Source: Oxyruncus cristatus (lineage: Eukaryota; Chordata; Aves; Passeriformes; Cotingidae). From it: a stretch of 64,000 nucleotides of DNA. The translations under genes and the position numbers were made by a program. Below, in pieces: positions 48,801 through 61,454 of this stretch. Under the pieces are notes generated by a model. It made no database searches. It worked only from the letters and a program-made list of their open reading frames with translations, and was not told the DNA's origin. Location of the stretch: the NCBI GenBank assembly GCA_013399855.1, contig VXAY01005670.1, forward strand, positions 186,001 through 250,000, in the 5' to 3' direction. How positions within the stretch are numbered: position 1 is the first letter of the stretch; the number at the start of each line of letters is the position of its first letter.

Positions 48801-51800
48801 TCTGACATGGTATACAATAGTCTGAGGTGTTATTCTGGGACGCAGGTCAGAGAATCCCTGGGTGAAGCTGTCTCCCACCTCCCCCTGCAAAAAAAGGGTC
48901 TCTGCTCAGTGCCTTTGATCATTTCCTGAACCAAGGGTGGTCAAGCATGAGACAGGTGTGGGCAGGGTGGAACAAGGGGAAGCAGTGGCTTGGCTTGTCA
49001 CCCACTGCGCTCATTGGCACCTTCTGCAGCCCTGGGGAAGCAGGTATGGAAATCGCAGAAGTGTCCAGAGAAACGAGCTTTAGCTCCGATAATTCCACAA
49101 GCCATGGCTTGTGTCATGTGGCAGATTTGGGGATACAAATGAAACTTAGATCCATCCTGTGGATTAGTTTATAAAAGAAACATTTGTTATACAGGGAAAA
49201 AATCTTTCTGGTAACAAGATTGTACTTTGACCATGATTACCTATTATAGGTAAATACTGTGGTATGAGATTTGCATAGGGTTATTGGTGGGATTGTATAG
49301 GGGTTATTGGGTGGGATTGAATTCCAGTACAAGGTGAAAAATATAGCTTGTTTTCTTTTTGTAGAAATTACAGCCCAAAAGGTTACTACCACTGAGTGAA
49401 CAAAATCCAAATGTATGAGACAAGATATAGTCCAAAAGAAAAGGTACAATTCAAAAACATGCCTTCCTGCCACAGAGGGATAAAATATTAGTATGGATAC
49501 AGCTGGTATTGCACTTCCTGCCACTACAGAGAAAGTTTAAACTTCAGGGATTTTTCAAAGACAAATGGCAAGAACATGTAAATAAAATATAAACTATCTA
49601 TCTCTGTACTGGATTTTTTCCTGGGTAGGTCTTGACGTTTTCTTCAATAAGATCACAGACCATCACACAAGAAATTTATGTTTTCCAGAGTTTCATTTGT
49701 TTCTTTCTTTCATAATTGCTATGTAATTTAAAATGGTGGAAACTTTGTTATTGATCTCAAAGGGGTTTTTTTGGAAGTAGAAAGATTTGCAACACAACAT
49801 GCTGGAAGGGCCTTGCACCAGCAATCTTTTTTGAGCTTTTCTCATGATGTAGAAAGAGGATAGTGAGAAGATTAATACAGGTGGAACATTCATGCTGTAA
49901 AGGATAAGAAATCTGACTTCTACAAGTTCCTATGATCCTACAATGCTTTTCCGCTAAGTGAGGACGACCAGCCTTTCCTCTAACTGTTAAAAAATTGAAG
50001 AAATCCCTCTGTTCTTCCTTCTCACCCTGGCTGCTGCCAGCATAGTGGCAGGGGCTCCATGCTGGTGTGTGCTTGCCTGGCAGGCAGTAATGTTTGTGCG
50101 CTTCTCCCAGGAAGGAACACTTCCTCTGCCTGCACACAGTGCAGGGCTCACAGTGCAGGGCGTGCACAGTGCTCAGGGCCTCCCAGGCAGGCTGCAGAGG
50201 GGAAATGACCTGATGCAGGTCATTTTGAGGACTGACCTGAGAGTCTGCAGGAACAGCAGCAAAAGCTGACACGTTCAAGTAACCACAGAGGCTGGGGAGG
50301 TGTTTGTCTGACAGTTTTCTTCCCACTTAATTCACATTTAGACACTTATCCTCACAACTGGACGGGGCAAAAAATACGTTTTGAAATCAAAGGCTGACCT
50401 TTGCAGAGGTGGTGACATCTGTCAAGGGGAAGATGCCTTTTTCTTTACATATGAGCATTTTTCAAGCCTTGATTACAGTGTACGTTATATTGTCCACAGT
50501 TTGTAGGAGAGAGAGAGACAAAGGAAAGTAAGGGGGGAAGTAAGTACACTTTTAAGCATGCACACAAATTTGAAGGCAAGTGCTACGTCTATAGCTGCAT
50601 TTAGAAATTGAAATTGGAGAGGGTCTCTGAAGCCATTAAGACAAATCCTGTCTTGTCACACACATTTTACTTTATGTTAGCACAGTAGCATCTTGGTTAC
50701 AAATAAGCAGTATCACATTTACATGCACTACCTGTTGATCAGAGATGTATATTATACATTCTTGTCACCATGTATCTATTGACTAATGCAGATGCATTAT
50801 GTTATAGAACTTTACTAAAGGTTTATTTTTCAAATAAAATTATTATTCATTAAATCTCCAAATTGGCAGAAAAGTATCAAATGAATAAAGACATACCTGT
50901 GAAAATATCATTTCTTCAGATGATGTAAGCAAATGGAAGTCTATCAAAGCCAAAGGGTCTAAACTGATATTCACCGATATACATCTCAAACAATATCCTT
51001 GAAATTGTTAGTGGGATTGGGTTAGGATCCTGGAGAAGGACAGCTTTGCAGGGTTCTTAACATTTCAGTGCAGGTAGATGTACTTTAATTCTCTTTCTTT
51101 CTGTTATTGAAGTGCTGTCCTCTCTGCAATCTTCAAACTGTTGCAAAAGAATCAGAGCTAAATGGAAGCAGTTTGAGCAAAGTTTGTCCAGGGAGGGAAG
51201 CAAGGATCCCTCCAATTAGCATCCTAAATTGCGAATATGCTGTAAATTCTCAGAACTCTGTTCTGTTCCTTTCCTTCTGCAATGTCAAAGATCAATGGTG
51301 GCTACATTTTCCTGAGACTTTCTATAGCCTCTGTTCCTGGAGGCAAACATGAACATCATAATAGTTCTTTGCTTCATCACAGAGAAATGTTCAGATATTC
51401 AAACAGGATATTTGGGGAACGTTAAAGTCCCATTATCTCTCCATTTGCTGTCAGAAAATATAGCAGTAGTATATGCCCTGCCCTACTCTTCACCTATGTG
51501 CTCAAGATGTGCTTCTGTTTAGAATGCAGAGATCCACTCCCATCATCCTTGACTTTATAATTCCTTAGCATTGTATCTTGCCTTCTCATTTTAATTGTTT
51601 AAAGTTGCTCTCTTCGTGTCCAGCATTTTAGTATTTGAATGTTTGTCAAAACACAAAATTACTGACAAGATTTTTTACAACCTTCCTTGAAAAAAGAATC
51701 ATATGAATATAATATCTGTACGTTGTTTTCCCGAACCAAGATGAGTTCCAGCTGGTAAAACACATATAAATATGATGACAGTTGAAATTACATGGAAATA

Positions 51801-52942
51801 TTAATACTTTTATTTCATACTTAGACACTTTTGTGAAAAAAATATATGAATAGACATATAGCAGATAATTTACTGTTTATCATCACTGCGACAGTCACAG
51901 TTCTTTTTACAGAAGTACTTCCACAGTTCCTTGTTTTGCAGTTTCTAGATGCTAATTATACAAATGAAGTGAATAATGTAGTAAAACAAGCTGAATATTC
52001 AAGTAAAACAAATAAAAATTCTTTTTCTCATATTAACTTTGGTATTACTTCTCCATAAGAAAAGATGTAAAACATGTTACTTCATGGACTGAAAACGGGC
52101 TTTGCACAATGGTAGAAAAAGCATTCCAAGGAAAAATAAAATCTTTCCTTTCTGAAAAGAGCTCATAAGGACTATTCCTCATTTATATTGCCTATTATTT
52201 CCCTCCTACAGTCAGTGTGATGAAGGAAAAGTGAGTTATGTAAAGCTCCCGGTAATTAAGTTGTCTTGAACTGGTCAGCCAGTACATCAAAAGATAAAAC
52301 GACCACAAACTATAATGAATTCACTCCAAACTACTTTCATCACATTTGTAATGCAAAGCAAGACTGTTCCTCAATTGAAACATGTTTGTTTGAATAAATA
52401 TAATTAATGTTCACACATTATGTTATTAGTCTGTTTCAGAAATTTCATGTATAACTCTGTAGCCCTTTAATTTTGTTGTTAGGATGTGTGTTTTTTAAAA
52501 AAAATCTCTACCGTCCAAAAGATTTACAGCTTTTGATGTTGCATTTATGAAGAATGGCCACTAGAGTGCTGCAAGTATCCATTGAAGCTGCAGTTGTGTA
52601 CATTTACCACCAGTATTTCAGTTTCAGATATGTTTTTAATATATATTTATCATACATATGTTTTTTTAAAGTAGATTTTGGTGCTAAGTATATACCTAAA
52701 AAGATTTAAAATGTGGATATGTATAAGTTAGGGCAGATCTGATAGTTTTGTATCTATGGAAAAGAGGAGTATGACTGCTTACTAAGTAGTTTACAATTGC
52801 ATAATGGTTTAGAGGATTCACATTTTCATTATATGTCATTGTCTTTTGTTACCAAGTAAATACTGTTAAGTACCCATTTTCTTCTTCAAGCTGTCTGTAC
52901 CATTATTGATAGAAATATAATGTGAGTGCTTTCTTTAACTAA
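45863..52942. other. Unique DNA with a G+C-richer island, no gene recognised
   Basis: Seven kb without a recognised transposon. Points of note: an 18-bp perfect palindrome at 49096-49113; a G+C-richer patch at ~50030-50260 that lies antisense to a 189-codon open frame (50326 down to 49757, no recognisable domain); and a 19-nt candidate microexon at 52212-52230 with a strong acceptor and GTGAGT donor. None is enough to call a gene. Confidence 0.5.
50206..50238. promoter_or_regulatory. Cluster of three nuclear-receptor half-sites
   Basis: TGACCT (50206-50211), AGGTCA (50217-50222) and TGACCT (50233-50238) are three perfect copies of the nuclear-receptor half-site. They form an everted repeat with 5-bp spacing, then an inverted repeat with 10-bp spacing. 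The first pair sits in a 10-bp perfect stem (50203-50212 with 50216-50225). It lies in a locally G+C-richer patch. Function is inference. Confidence 0.35.
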
Positions 52943-52943
52943 T

Positions 52944-53179
52944 TAGTTATCCTCAGGTCTAGTGTCCATTTCTGAATTAATACCAACAGATGATACAGAC
53001 TTGTTTCTGAAAATTGTTTGAATGCTAATATGAAGATCGTCATAGAGATCTAAGTCCTTAAGCAAAGTTTTGGCCAAATCTGTCAAATAGAACCAGTCCA
53101 AGAAGGAGTCACAATTTTCTGTGCCAAAACAGATATACTTACCTTCCCTGAGATAAGCTCTGAATCCAGTAAAAGCCAC
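52944..53179 (-). CDS. Unassigned open frame beside CR1, possible terminal exon
   Basis: Open for 78 codons on the minus strand and ending at a TAG/TAA-rich region near 52944. The C-terminal part reads CDSFLDWFYLTDLAKTLLKD then LDLYDDLHISIQTIF, with a protein-like composition of aromatic and acidic residues. Two readings are possible. In one, a perfect donor (AAG/GTAAGTAT, boundary near 53124/53125) ends an exon. In the other, a modest acceptor (TGTTTTGGCACAG) just before 53101 opens a terminal exon in phase 1. Both cannot be used together because the intervening 24 nt is too short for an intron. The frame's upstream edge meets the CR1 at 53195. Unidentified, and could be chance. Confidence 0.25.
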
Positions 53180-53194
53180 TCACCCCTGACTTGA

Positions 53195-53972
53195 CACAGA
53201 ATCATAAAATTGTTTGAGTTGCAAGAGACTTTAAAGATCTTCTACTTCCAAGCCCCATGTCATATGCAGGGACACTTTCCACAAGACCAGGTTGCTCAAA
53301 GCCCCGTGCAACCTGACCTTGAACACTCCCAGGGATAGAGCACTCACAGCTTCTCTGAGCAACCTGCTCCAGCGTCTCATCATCCTCACCCAAAAAGAAT
53401 TTTTTCTGTAAATCTAATCTAAATCTACCCTCTTTCAATTTAAAGCCAGTCCCCCTTTGTCTTGTCACTACTTGTCCTTGTAAAGCAGTCCACCTTCATC
53501 TTCCTCGTAAGTGCTCTTTATGGATTGAAAGGCTGCTATAGGTCTCCCTTCTCCAGGCTGAACAACCCCAGCTCTCTCAGCCTGTCTTCACTGGTGAGGT
53601 GCTCCAGCCCTCTGATCATCTTTGAGGCCTCCTCTGGACCTGCTTCAGCATGGTCTGCTTATGTTGAGGACTCCAGAGCTGGATGCAGTACTCCAGGTGG
53701 GGTCTCAAGAGAGCAGAGGGGTAGAATCCCCTCCCTTGACCTGCTGACCACGCTGCTTTTGTCACAATCGACCTTGTGGGCTCCAGGCACACTTTGCTGG
53801 GTCATGTCAAGCTTCTCATTAATCAACACCTCCAAGTCCTTCTCCTCACATCTTTTCTCAGTCCATTCTCCCCCAGCCTGTAATTGTGCATGAGGTTGCC
53901 CCAACCCATGTGCAGGACAGTGCACTTGACCTTGCTGAACTTCATGAGGTCTCCATGGGCACTTAGCACCAT
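53195..53972 (-). mobile_element. CR1 LINE, ~780 bp, reverse orientation
   Basis: Long CR1 3' portion read from its terminal octamers (ACAGAATCATAAAATTG) into the reverse-transcriptase C-terminus. On the minus strand 53925-53659 stays open, with motif KDLEVLINEKLDMTQQ and then VVSRSREGILPLCSL, matching the conserved CR1 ORF2 end. An internal deletion removes the segment between the last two motifs' usual spacer and the tail. Multiple changes make it inactive. Confidence 0.94.
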
Positions 53973-56900
53973 CCTTGCTCCCCCGTGTCAGTGATTAGTC
54001 TCTTTTACAGCAGCAGTTGTAAGAGTAGAAGCCTGACTCAGAGAGGTGATAGGAGACCCTCTCCTGTAGCCTATTAACTGTTGAGGAGAAGCCAAGTGCC
54101 ATCTCATGTTTCTGTGGTTTTAAGGTTGACCTTGGCCCTGTATAGAGCAGCAAAGGCTCGTTTGGTCAGACTAGTTCATAACCAGAAGTCAGTGGATGGG
54201 ACTAAAGGGGAAGAAAAAAAAAAAAGGCAGGAAAAACCTGCTTGAGATAGTACAGTTCCGACCATCTGGTTTAACTTGTTCTAAAAGAGATATAAAAACA
54301 TCACTTTAAAGCTAGCCAAAATGTAATAATACTCAAAGGTTAGGAAGGGAAAGATTAAAGTTGGGAAGTCTTGTTGGAAAGAAACTGATATTGGGGTGAA
54401 GATGAAAACTTAGCAGTTCCAGCCTGCTCTGAGGAGTATGTCAGGACACGGCACAGGAAAGGGGACGACTACTGGGACAAATAGATTAGAAATGCAGTAA
54501 CAGTTAAAGAATTGGACAAGCTGGTATTGCAAAGCACTGTTACAAGAGAAAGCTTAAAAAAATCCTTGTAAGACCCTGAAAGATGAGGATGACTGAGGTC
54601 ACTGTAACTATGACGACCAGAAAAATGGACAGAGGAAAAGAACAGGCAAAGAAAACTGAAACCAGAATGATTTGACACACACACATGCTCTTTCTGATCA
54701 CTCAGGGGAAAAGGAGAACAGAATGAAGGCAAAAAAACACTTCAATGATAAGCAGAGAAGGGCAGGGTTTCTTTTGCCTTCCTCCTTTGGTTTGTATTAA
54801 ATTCCTTTCCATTTCACACCCTCCGTTCTAAATTGGCAGTGTCAAACTCTGCTGTAAAGTTAATGAAGGATGTGGTTTTAAAGTGTTTGATGTTTAATAC
54901 ATCTTTTAAATGTCACCATGTGACAGGAATTTCTAATCATATCTCTAAGTCTTTTATCAGCCTTAAAATTTTCCTTTTCCATTTTTATGCTGATCTTGCA
55001 TGGTAAACTCAAAGACCAAGTGTAGAAACATCTGAAAATCCCCAGATATCAGGTTATCACAAACATGTGGATTAATAAGGATTTACCTAATTATCAATGT
55101 GCAATTAATCAATGTAAACCAATGAGAACAGGCTGGCTCAGAAAGTATAACCAGTATGCCAAATTCTTCTTTCATTCAACTGCATGCCAGCTCATTGACT
55201 GATGTCATACTACCAATTTATCCCTCCAGGAAATTTGTATTTTAAGTGGTTTCATATTTTAATGCAGATTTTAATCATTGGTTATTGTGGTGAGTAGGGA
55301 AAAGTGAAATCGAAATGCTCTATGTCCTAAGGAAGGAGCGGAGGGATCCTGGTGTGGCACAGAGACAGGCAACTCTTCACAGCCACATAAACATCTATGC
55401 AGTCAAAGACATCTGGTCTGGGAAAAACATCAATGACCTGTGGAAGGACTGGAGCTCCAAAGGGCCCAGCACCCTTGTTGCTATGCTGGCTTATGCTCTG
55501 TGTTGTGGCACACTGTAATGTCTGTTGTCAAATGTTTCTGGCTTAGGTTGGCTACAAAAACTTCTTAGCAGAAGGCACTGTCAGGCTAACACGAAATAGT
55601 TTTTATGAAGCAGGTTCAGCCACAGTAGAGTTTTTAACCTTTGAAAAGCATGTATTGTCACCAACAGGTGCTCAATGACAGTTTCAGAGAAGTTTCCTCT
55701 GGGAGTTGACAAAGTCTGACCCTCAGTAATTCATGAAAAATATTTATCTGTTGGAAGACTTCCTGAAACAACAACACAAGGCTTTGCTCAGCTGCAGCTT
55801 TAAGTGCCAATTTGATCTCTTGCAAGAGAACCAGTGTTCAGATAAATCAATAAATTTTCACAGTGTTTGTGATAAACTTCTGCTCAAAGGGAAGTAGTGT
55901 GTTTACCTTACTGTGCTGTATCTGTTGTTAGAAGTGGTGTTAACTTTGGTCTCTACACTATGTTTCTTAGAGGTAATGCAGAGTCCAGAATGTGAAGGGG
56001 CAGTGACATGAAAAACTAGGTCTAGGCAAGCAGAGGTCTTCTTAATGGTTATTATATGCTTGAAATCAGCGCATTGATGAAATCATTATTTAAAATTTTA
56101 GGAGATTTTGACTTCCATGACAAAGGGAGATATGTCTAAATGCATTTAAGACTCTATGTATATCCCTTTGAACAACATAAGCACTGCATCTGTTGCATTT
56201 CACAAAATACCAGAAGGGATTGTCTGTTCAGAATGAAAAAAATTATTTTTTTCCTTTTCATATAGACAAGTGTAAAGTCCAGGCACTCTGGAAGCTCCTC
56301 TCTACATCTCCCAAGTGGACAAGAACCAAGGATCAAGAAAAGTGTGTAGAGAATTTCTTGGTGATTTGCAGCTAAGTCTGCAGACAACACTTTAGGGCCA
56401 AAGCTGTATTTTTTAGCACTCGTATTCAGTTAGCATCTATATGTGGATAACTCTCAAAATGGGTTCTACACTAAACATCTCTCTCCATGCCAAGATTTTA
56501 ATTGATATGTTCCTTAACAATGCTCAGAGATGAGCATAGATAAAACAGATTTTTCTCTTTACCCCTACTCACATCTGTTACACTTATTTTTTTTTTTGCT
56601 CTCAGTAGAGCTCCTGGGACTGTAACACAGGGATCATTAGTGAAAAAAAAACAACTTAGATTTCCCGAACAATTCTGCAAGATTCAGACACTAAGAAAAA
56701 TCTTTAGATACCTCAAGTCTCTCTGATTTCCCAAAAGGCCAATATTTTTCATATCTATTTAGAATAGTGATGCAAAGACTATTTTTAGTCTTCATTTTGA
56801 CCATATCATCTCTTACAGTGTATTGCTGCACTCATTCTTTCTGCTTTATAATGTAAAACATAATAGGCTTTTTCATTTTCAGGGTCTTCCATGATCTCTC

Positions 56901-59900
56901 CTATCCTATCTATCATTTCACATTCACCATGAAGATGTCAGCCCTGTCCCTGAGTCTCTCACCCATCTCATTTTTCAAACAATTTTCTTTCAAAATATCT
57001 TCCTTCCTCCTTCCCCAGTGTTTAAAATGAACTCCCTGACAATGAATACAATAAAACTTTCCTGCTTTTTAAAAAAAGTCTGTTACACTTCTTTTTTTGC
57101 ATAATAACAGAAGGATTTTTCATTATGGCTAGGTACACTACTCCTGTGTAAAGTTCTGAAGCTTCTTAGTTTCCTCAGATTTTAGTTCTCTCTCTGTCTC
57201 TGCACATTATTTCATACTTTCAAATACCTAATTCCTGATCTGTGAGGCAAGGATCACCTCTGTTCGGTGTTTTCAGTAGGCTTGGAATGATACAGTCCTG
57301 CACGCAATGCTGAACCGTGACTAGCAAAACAAAAACAGAAAAAAACAATGGTAGGAAGAGTATCTTTGAAGAAAGAGCTAGTTATGTTCTCTAGAAAAAA
57401 AATAAACAGAAAAAAAGCACAATAAATTGTCAAGTTACAGTTGTTCACACTCTGAGTGGGAAATGTATCCTCATGTCCCCAATTAATTTACTTTAGCTTT
57501 TATGAGTGCACACACCTGTTGAAAAGCCATTCCAGAGTGTCCAACCAAATAACTGCTTCAGCAACAGTAAAGCCTCCAAGAGACATATATTGTTTAAAAG
57601 TTTGTATTACCAGATTTTGGAGTTGTGTGGTCCAGAGATTGCAGCAGAGGACCAGCCTTGGTTTTAATGCTGTCTTTTAGAAGCTCTGGGGAAATCAAAG
57701 GCTCTATAACAGAGTCAATTAAGTCTCTCTTTGTGATACAGTAATCTCAGAGAAGACCTTTTGGTTCTGTTGATGACTGCAGAGCATTGGAAAGACTTCA
57801 GTTCCCAGTAGTATTTCCTGGATCAGAATACATTATTTTTCTGAGAAGTAGAAATAAAATTATTACATTCTATTTTTGTTGCACAGACACCCTCACATAG
57901 TATGAAATATTAATTTTGTAAGATGAAAAATATGTAAATATGTCATCAAATCACTTATCAGGACATACTGAACAAAAACTAGCAGACAGATTTTAAAGGA
58001 ATGGGAAATCAGCTATAAGAATTCAGTAACCATTGAATATTTACATATATTAGCAAAAGTGATGACAAAAGGTAATATTTATAAAAACTATTTTGTTCAA
58101 AAAGGATAAAAACCAGATTAAAGTACATTTGTATCACAAACACAGTACAAAAATAATGAAATAAAATCACATGGATTTATAAACAAAAGACAAATTTCTG
58201 TCTGAATTTGCAAATTATTTTACAATTAATCTAATCTATTGTTGCAACCAAAACTAAGAAAATGACTCATTATTTTATTCTACATTGTGCAACATTTTAA
58301 TAATGAGGATTTAGTTTTAGTTCCATGCCATTAAAAACACAGTCAACTTATAATAATAGAGATGTTTGGTCCTGTGAACACTTTCCTCATGCTTAGGCCC
58401 ACTGAATTCTACCAGAATGTTAAGGAACAGACTAAAAGATATATCATCTGTAGTAATAATAATAACAAGAACAGCAATAAAAGATAGATAAGCAACAAAC
58501 TTTGTTTTTATGTGACAGTAATATAAGCTAATTTAAGCAGCTTGTACTCTTAAAACTTTATTAAAATCTCTCTTGTTAATGCCTCATAATATTTCACAGT
58601 TCTATTTTCCTGTGAAGCTTGGTAAAAAAACAACGGAGGGGATTTATTTCACAGTCATAATGATGAATTTAAATAAAATATGTGTTGGAATACACAATTG
58701 AAATGTTTGTTGCCTAAGTCATGAATTTCCTATTTAGGACTTACAGTGATGAGAAGGTTCATTGAATGAAAATTAGGCTAAGTCCTTGTGTTCATCCCAT
58801 CTGTCCACACCTGTCCAGCCTGCAGTGAAGAGGTGACTCCATCAGGGTGTGTATACAAACTTCTGCTGGCCTTAAACTGGTGATCCTGGTCAGTGTCTGG
58901 CCCTGACACCACTGGAAAAGACCCATTTCTAGATGCAGAGAAGCTGCACGTAGAGCCAGCAATTCCTCCAGCCCTGTCCCCCTGTGGGGGATCTAATAGA
59001 GGGCACAAGTGTTGCTCTTTCTTTCTGCACTTCTGGGCTTCACCTTCACAGACACCAAAGTGAAATGTGTGTGGTTGCTGGCTGAGCTGGCAAACAATAT
59101 GGTCCTGTGCTGAGTCTTGGAAAGGCACTCCCACCTTTTACTGTGTAGGTAGACTTATTTATTCAATTATTTCATGGTATTGCATCAGTATAAAACTCAG
59201 GTTCCAAGGCACTAAATAGAATGAATAACTCTTTTTGTTGAAAAAAAACAGGGCAACGGAGCTCGAGTAAATATGATAGGTTCATAATTACTTTTCACAC
59301 TAATGATAACAGCTACAAAAAAACTAAGAATCTGCTTACATATAAACCCCAGTTTGGGCAAGTTTTCTTGGAAAAGAGGAGAGCCAAGACTTAGTTCATG
59401 ATGGCATCTAACCACGCGTAACATTTAATTTAAACATCATGCATAAATGCTTTGTGAGTTTTGGATCTAAGTGGGAAAAAATCAACAAATAATGGTTGAA
59501 ATATTTTTCTTTGACATTTCTGTTTGGAAATATGTTAAGCAGCCCTGTATTTTGGAATAGAATATTTTTTACAAAGTCTGTCAAACTAAACAAACAGAAA
59601 CAAAAGGTTTTATCTCCTTCATGTAGGAGTGGCTACACTGCATGACTTATTTGAAGGTAACCACTGAGTCACTCCCATAGAGAACTTGCCTGTAGAAATA
59701 AAAAATTCTCTGTCTTTTTTTTAAATCTCGGCATCTGAGGGCTTCTGTAATGTCACCAGAGGATTCCTTTTCATTAGATGGTTGGTAGATGTGGCTCTCC
59801 TCCCATGAGCAGTGCTTCTAGCAAGAGCCAGGAGAGCAACTTAATGCCCCTGCTGCTTGCTTGGTGGGTCCAGCCAAAGGGATGCCTTGGAACAAAGGAC

Positions 59901-61383
59901 AGAAAAGTGCCAGAAGGGAGAGCAGCTGCTGATGCCAGCAAGGCATCTCAAAGCTTTTAAATTGTGGTGAGAAGCAAATCCCATAGAGGATGAGAAGATC
60001 TGTGCGTTGTTCCTGAGCCCAAACCAGAGCAGGGATGGTTATGGCTCCCGGCCTCATAATTCCATTGCCACACACTTCACTAATACGCAAACGCAGTGAA
60101 GGGTGGCCAAATATGCTCAGAGAAAATATCAGTGAGGAGATAAAAACAATCCTGAATTAGCTGCCAGCCCCAGACAGCCCTCGTCCGTCTGTTAGATGGA
60201 AAATATTCAGATGTTTGAAAGGCCATTACTGGCTTGGGAATAATTAATTAACTTAATTTCATGGTGTTGCCTTTCCCAATTTTTATCAAAATAAATATTG
60301 ATTTATAAAGTTTTAAATAACTGAAAATGCTATTCTCTTTCATAACAGACTTTACTGTTAGTTTAGTTCTAATTTTGAGTAGTATTTAAACACCTTCATT
60401 ACAAGCATTAAAAAGCAGTGGATAAATTTTTCCTGAAATGTATGCACCTATGCCACTTGCAGCCCTACTGCAATACTGCTTCCCTTCAGTCTATGACAGG
60501 AGTGAAGAATCTGAACCTTTATTTGATCACTTGAACATACACTAGTTCTGCTGCAGTTTCTCAAATACTTAAAATGATATATATGTACACAAATCTTTCC
60601 CAGTTTAAAATCCTAAATAAAAATTAAATCAATAGAGCAATAGAAAGAAGAGAGTGAAGAACAGGAAGAAGCTTGAGTCTAAAACTGAGGATGAATCCCA
60701 GGATTTTGTAGACTGACCAGAGTAACAGAACATCTACTGACAGCAAAATCCTGGAAGTGATAAAACTCTGATTTGCAGAGCAACAGAGCTGTTCTGAACT
60801 GGGTTATTAGAAATTAAACAATAGATCTTCTAAGAAACTCACAACAGTTGTGTTTGTTTTGCTCAGACATATTGCCTCTGGTAGTCATTCTGATTAAGGA
60901 TATGATGGTAAGTTGCTGTTACCATATATCAGGTTTTTGTCCTGGTGATTTTTTCCCCCCTTTTAAGTTCTTAGGAATTCCAAGAATTTTTCCTTCACTT
61001 TCTCTGTTTCTTGGGAGAACTACTGTTCTCTACTGTCTGGACTCAAAGGTCTTGAATAGTACCTTATGGTACTAATTCTTGCAGCAGAAAAGATCATAAA
61101 ATGAATCACTGAATGTTGTTGAAAGAGCAGAACTCAGAAGTGTACTGTTTTTCAAGAAGCACAGCAAGGTGTGAAACCAATCTTTAACAAAATAGAATTG
61201 CTAAAAGAAAATATTTTTGAAGAAATAGCATCTTCTTACAATGTCATCCAGAGTAACACTGGGTTGTGACAATGTTAGGACTGACTTCAGTGTTACAACT
61301 CTACTTTGTTAGCATTTTCATGGTTTTGAACAACAACAAAAAAAAAGGCAACAGGGTTCTATGACGCTGCTGAATTTAGTAAA
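53973..61383. other. Unique DNA, no gene recognised
   Basis: Seven kb without a recognised transposon. A 118-codon minus-strand frame (59134-58778) and a small forward frame at 55315-55518 are locally G+C-richer, but I recognise no domain and see no paired splice sites. A 22-nt candidate exon (55268-55289) with a fair acceptor and GTGAGT donor is too short to support. Confidence 0.5.
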
Positions 61384-61454
61384 GTTAGTAGTATTGATTG
61401 TAAAAAAATTAGTAGTATTGGTTGTAAAAAAGTTAGTAGTATTGATTGTAAAAC
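61384..61454. repeat. Three-copy 24-bp minisatellite
   Basis: The phrase TTAGTAGTATTG(A/G)TTGTAAAA recurs at 61385, 61409 and 61433, an exact 24-bp period with few changes. Confidence 0.9.

Noticed and set aside
52212..52230. 19-nt plus-strand microexon (phase 2 to 0)
   Set aside because: The splice sites are good, but the length gives no coding evidence. Phase agreement with distant candidates is weak support.
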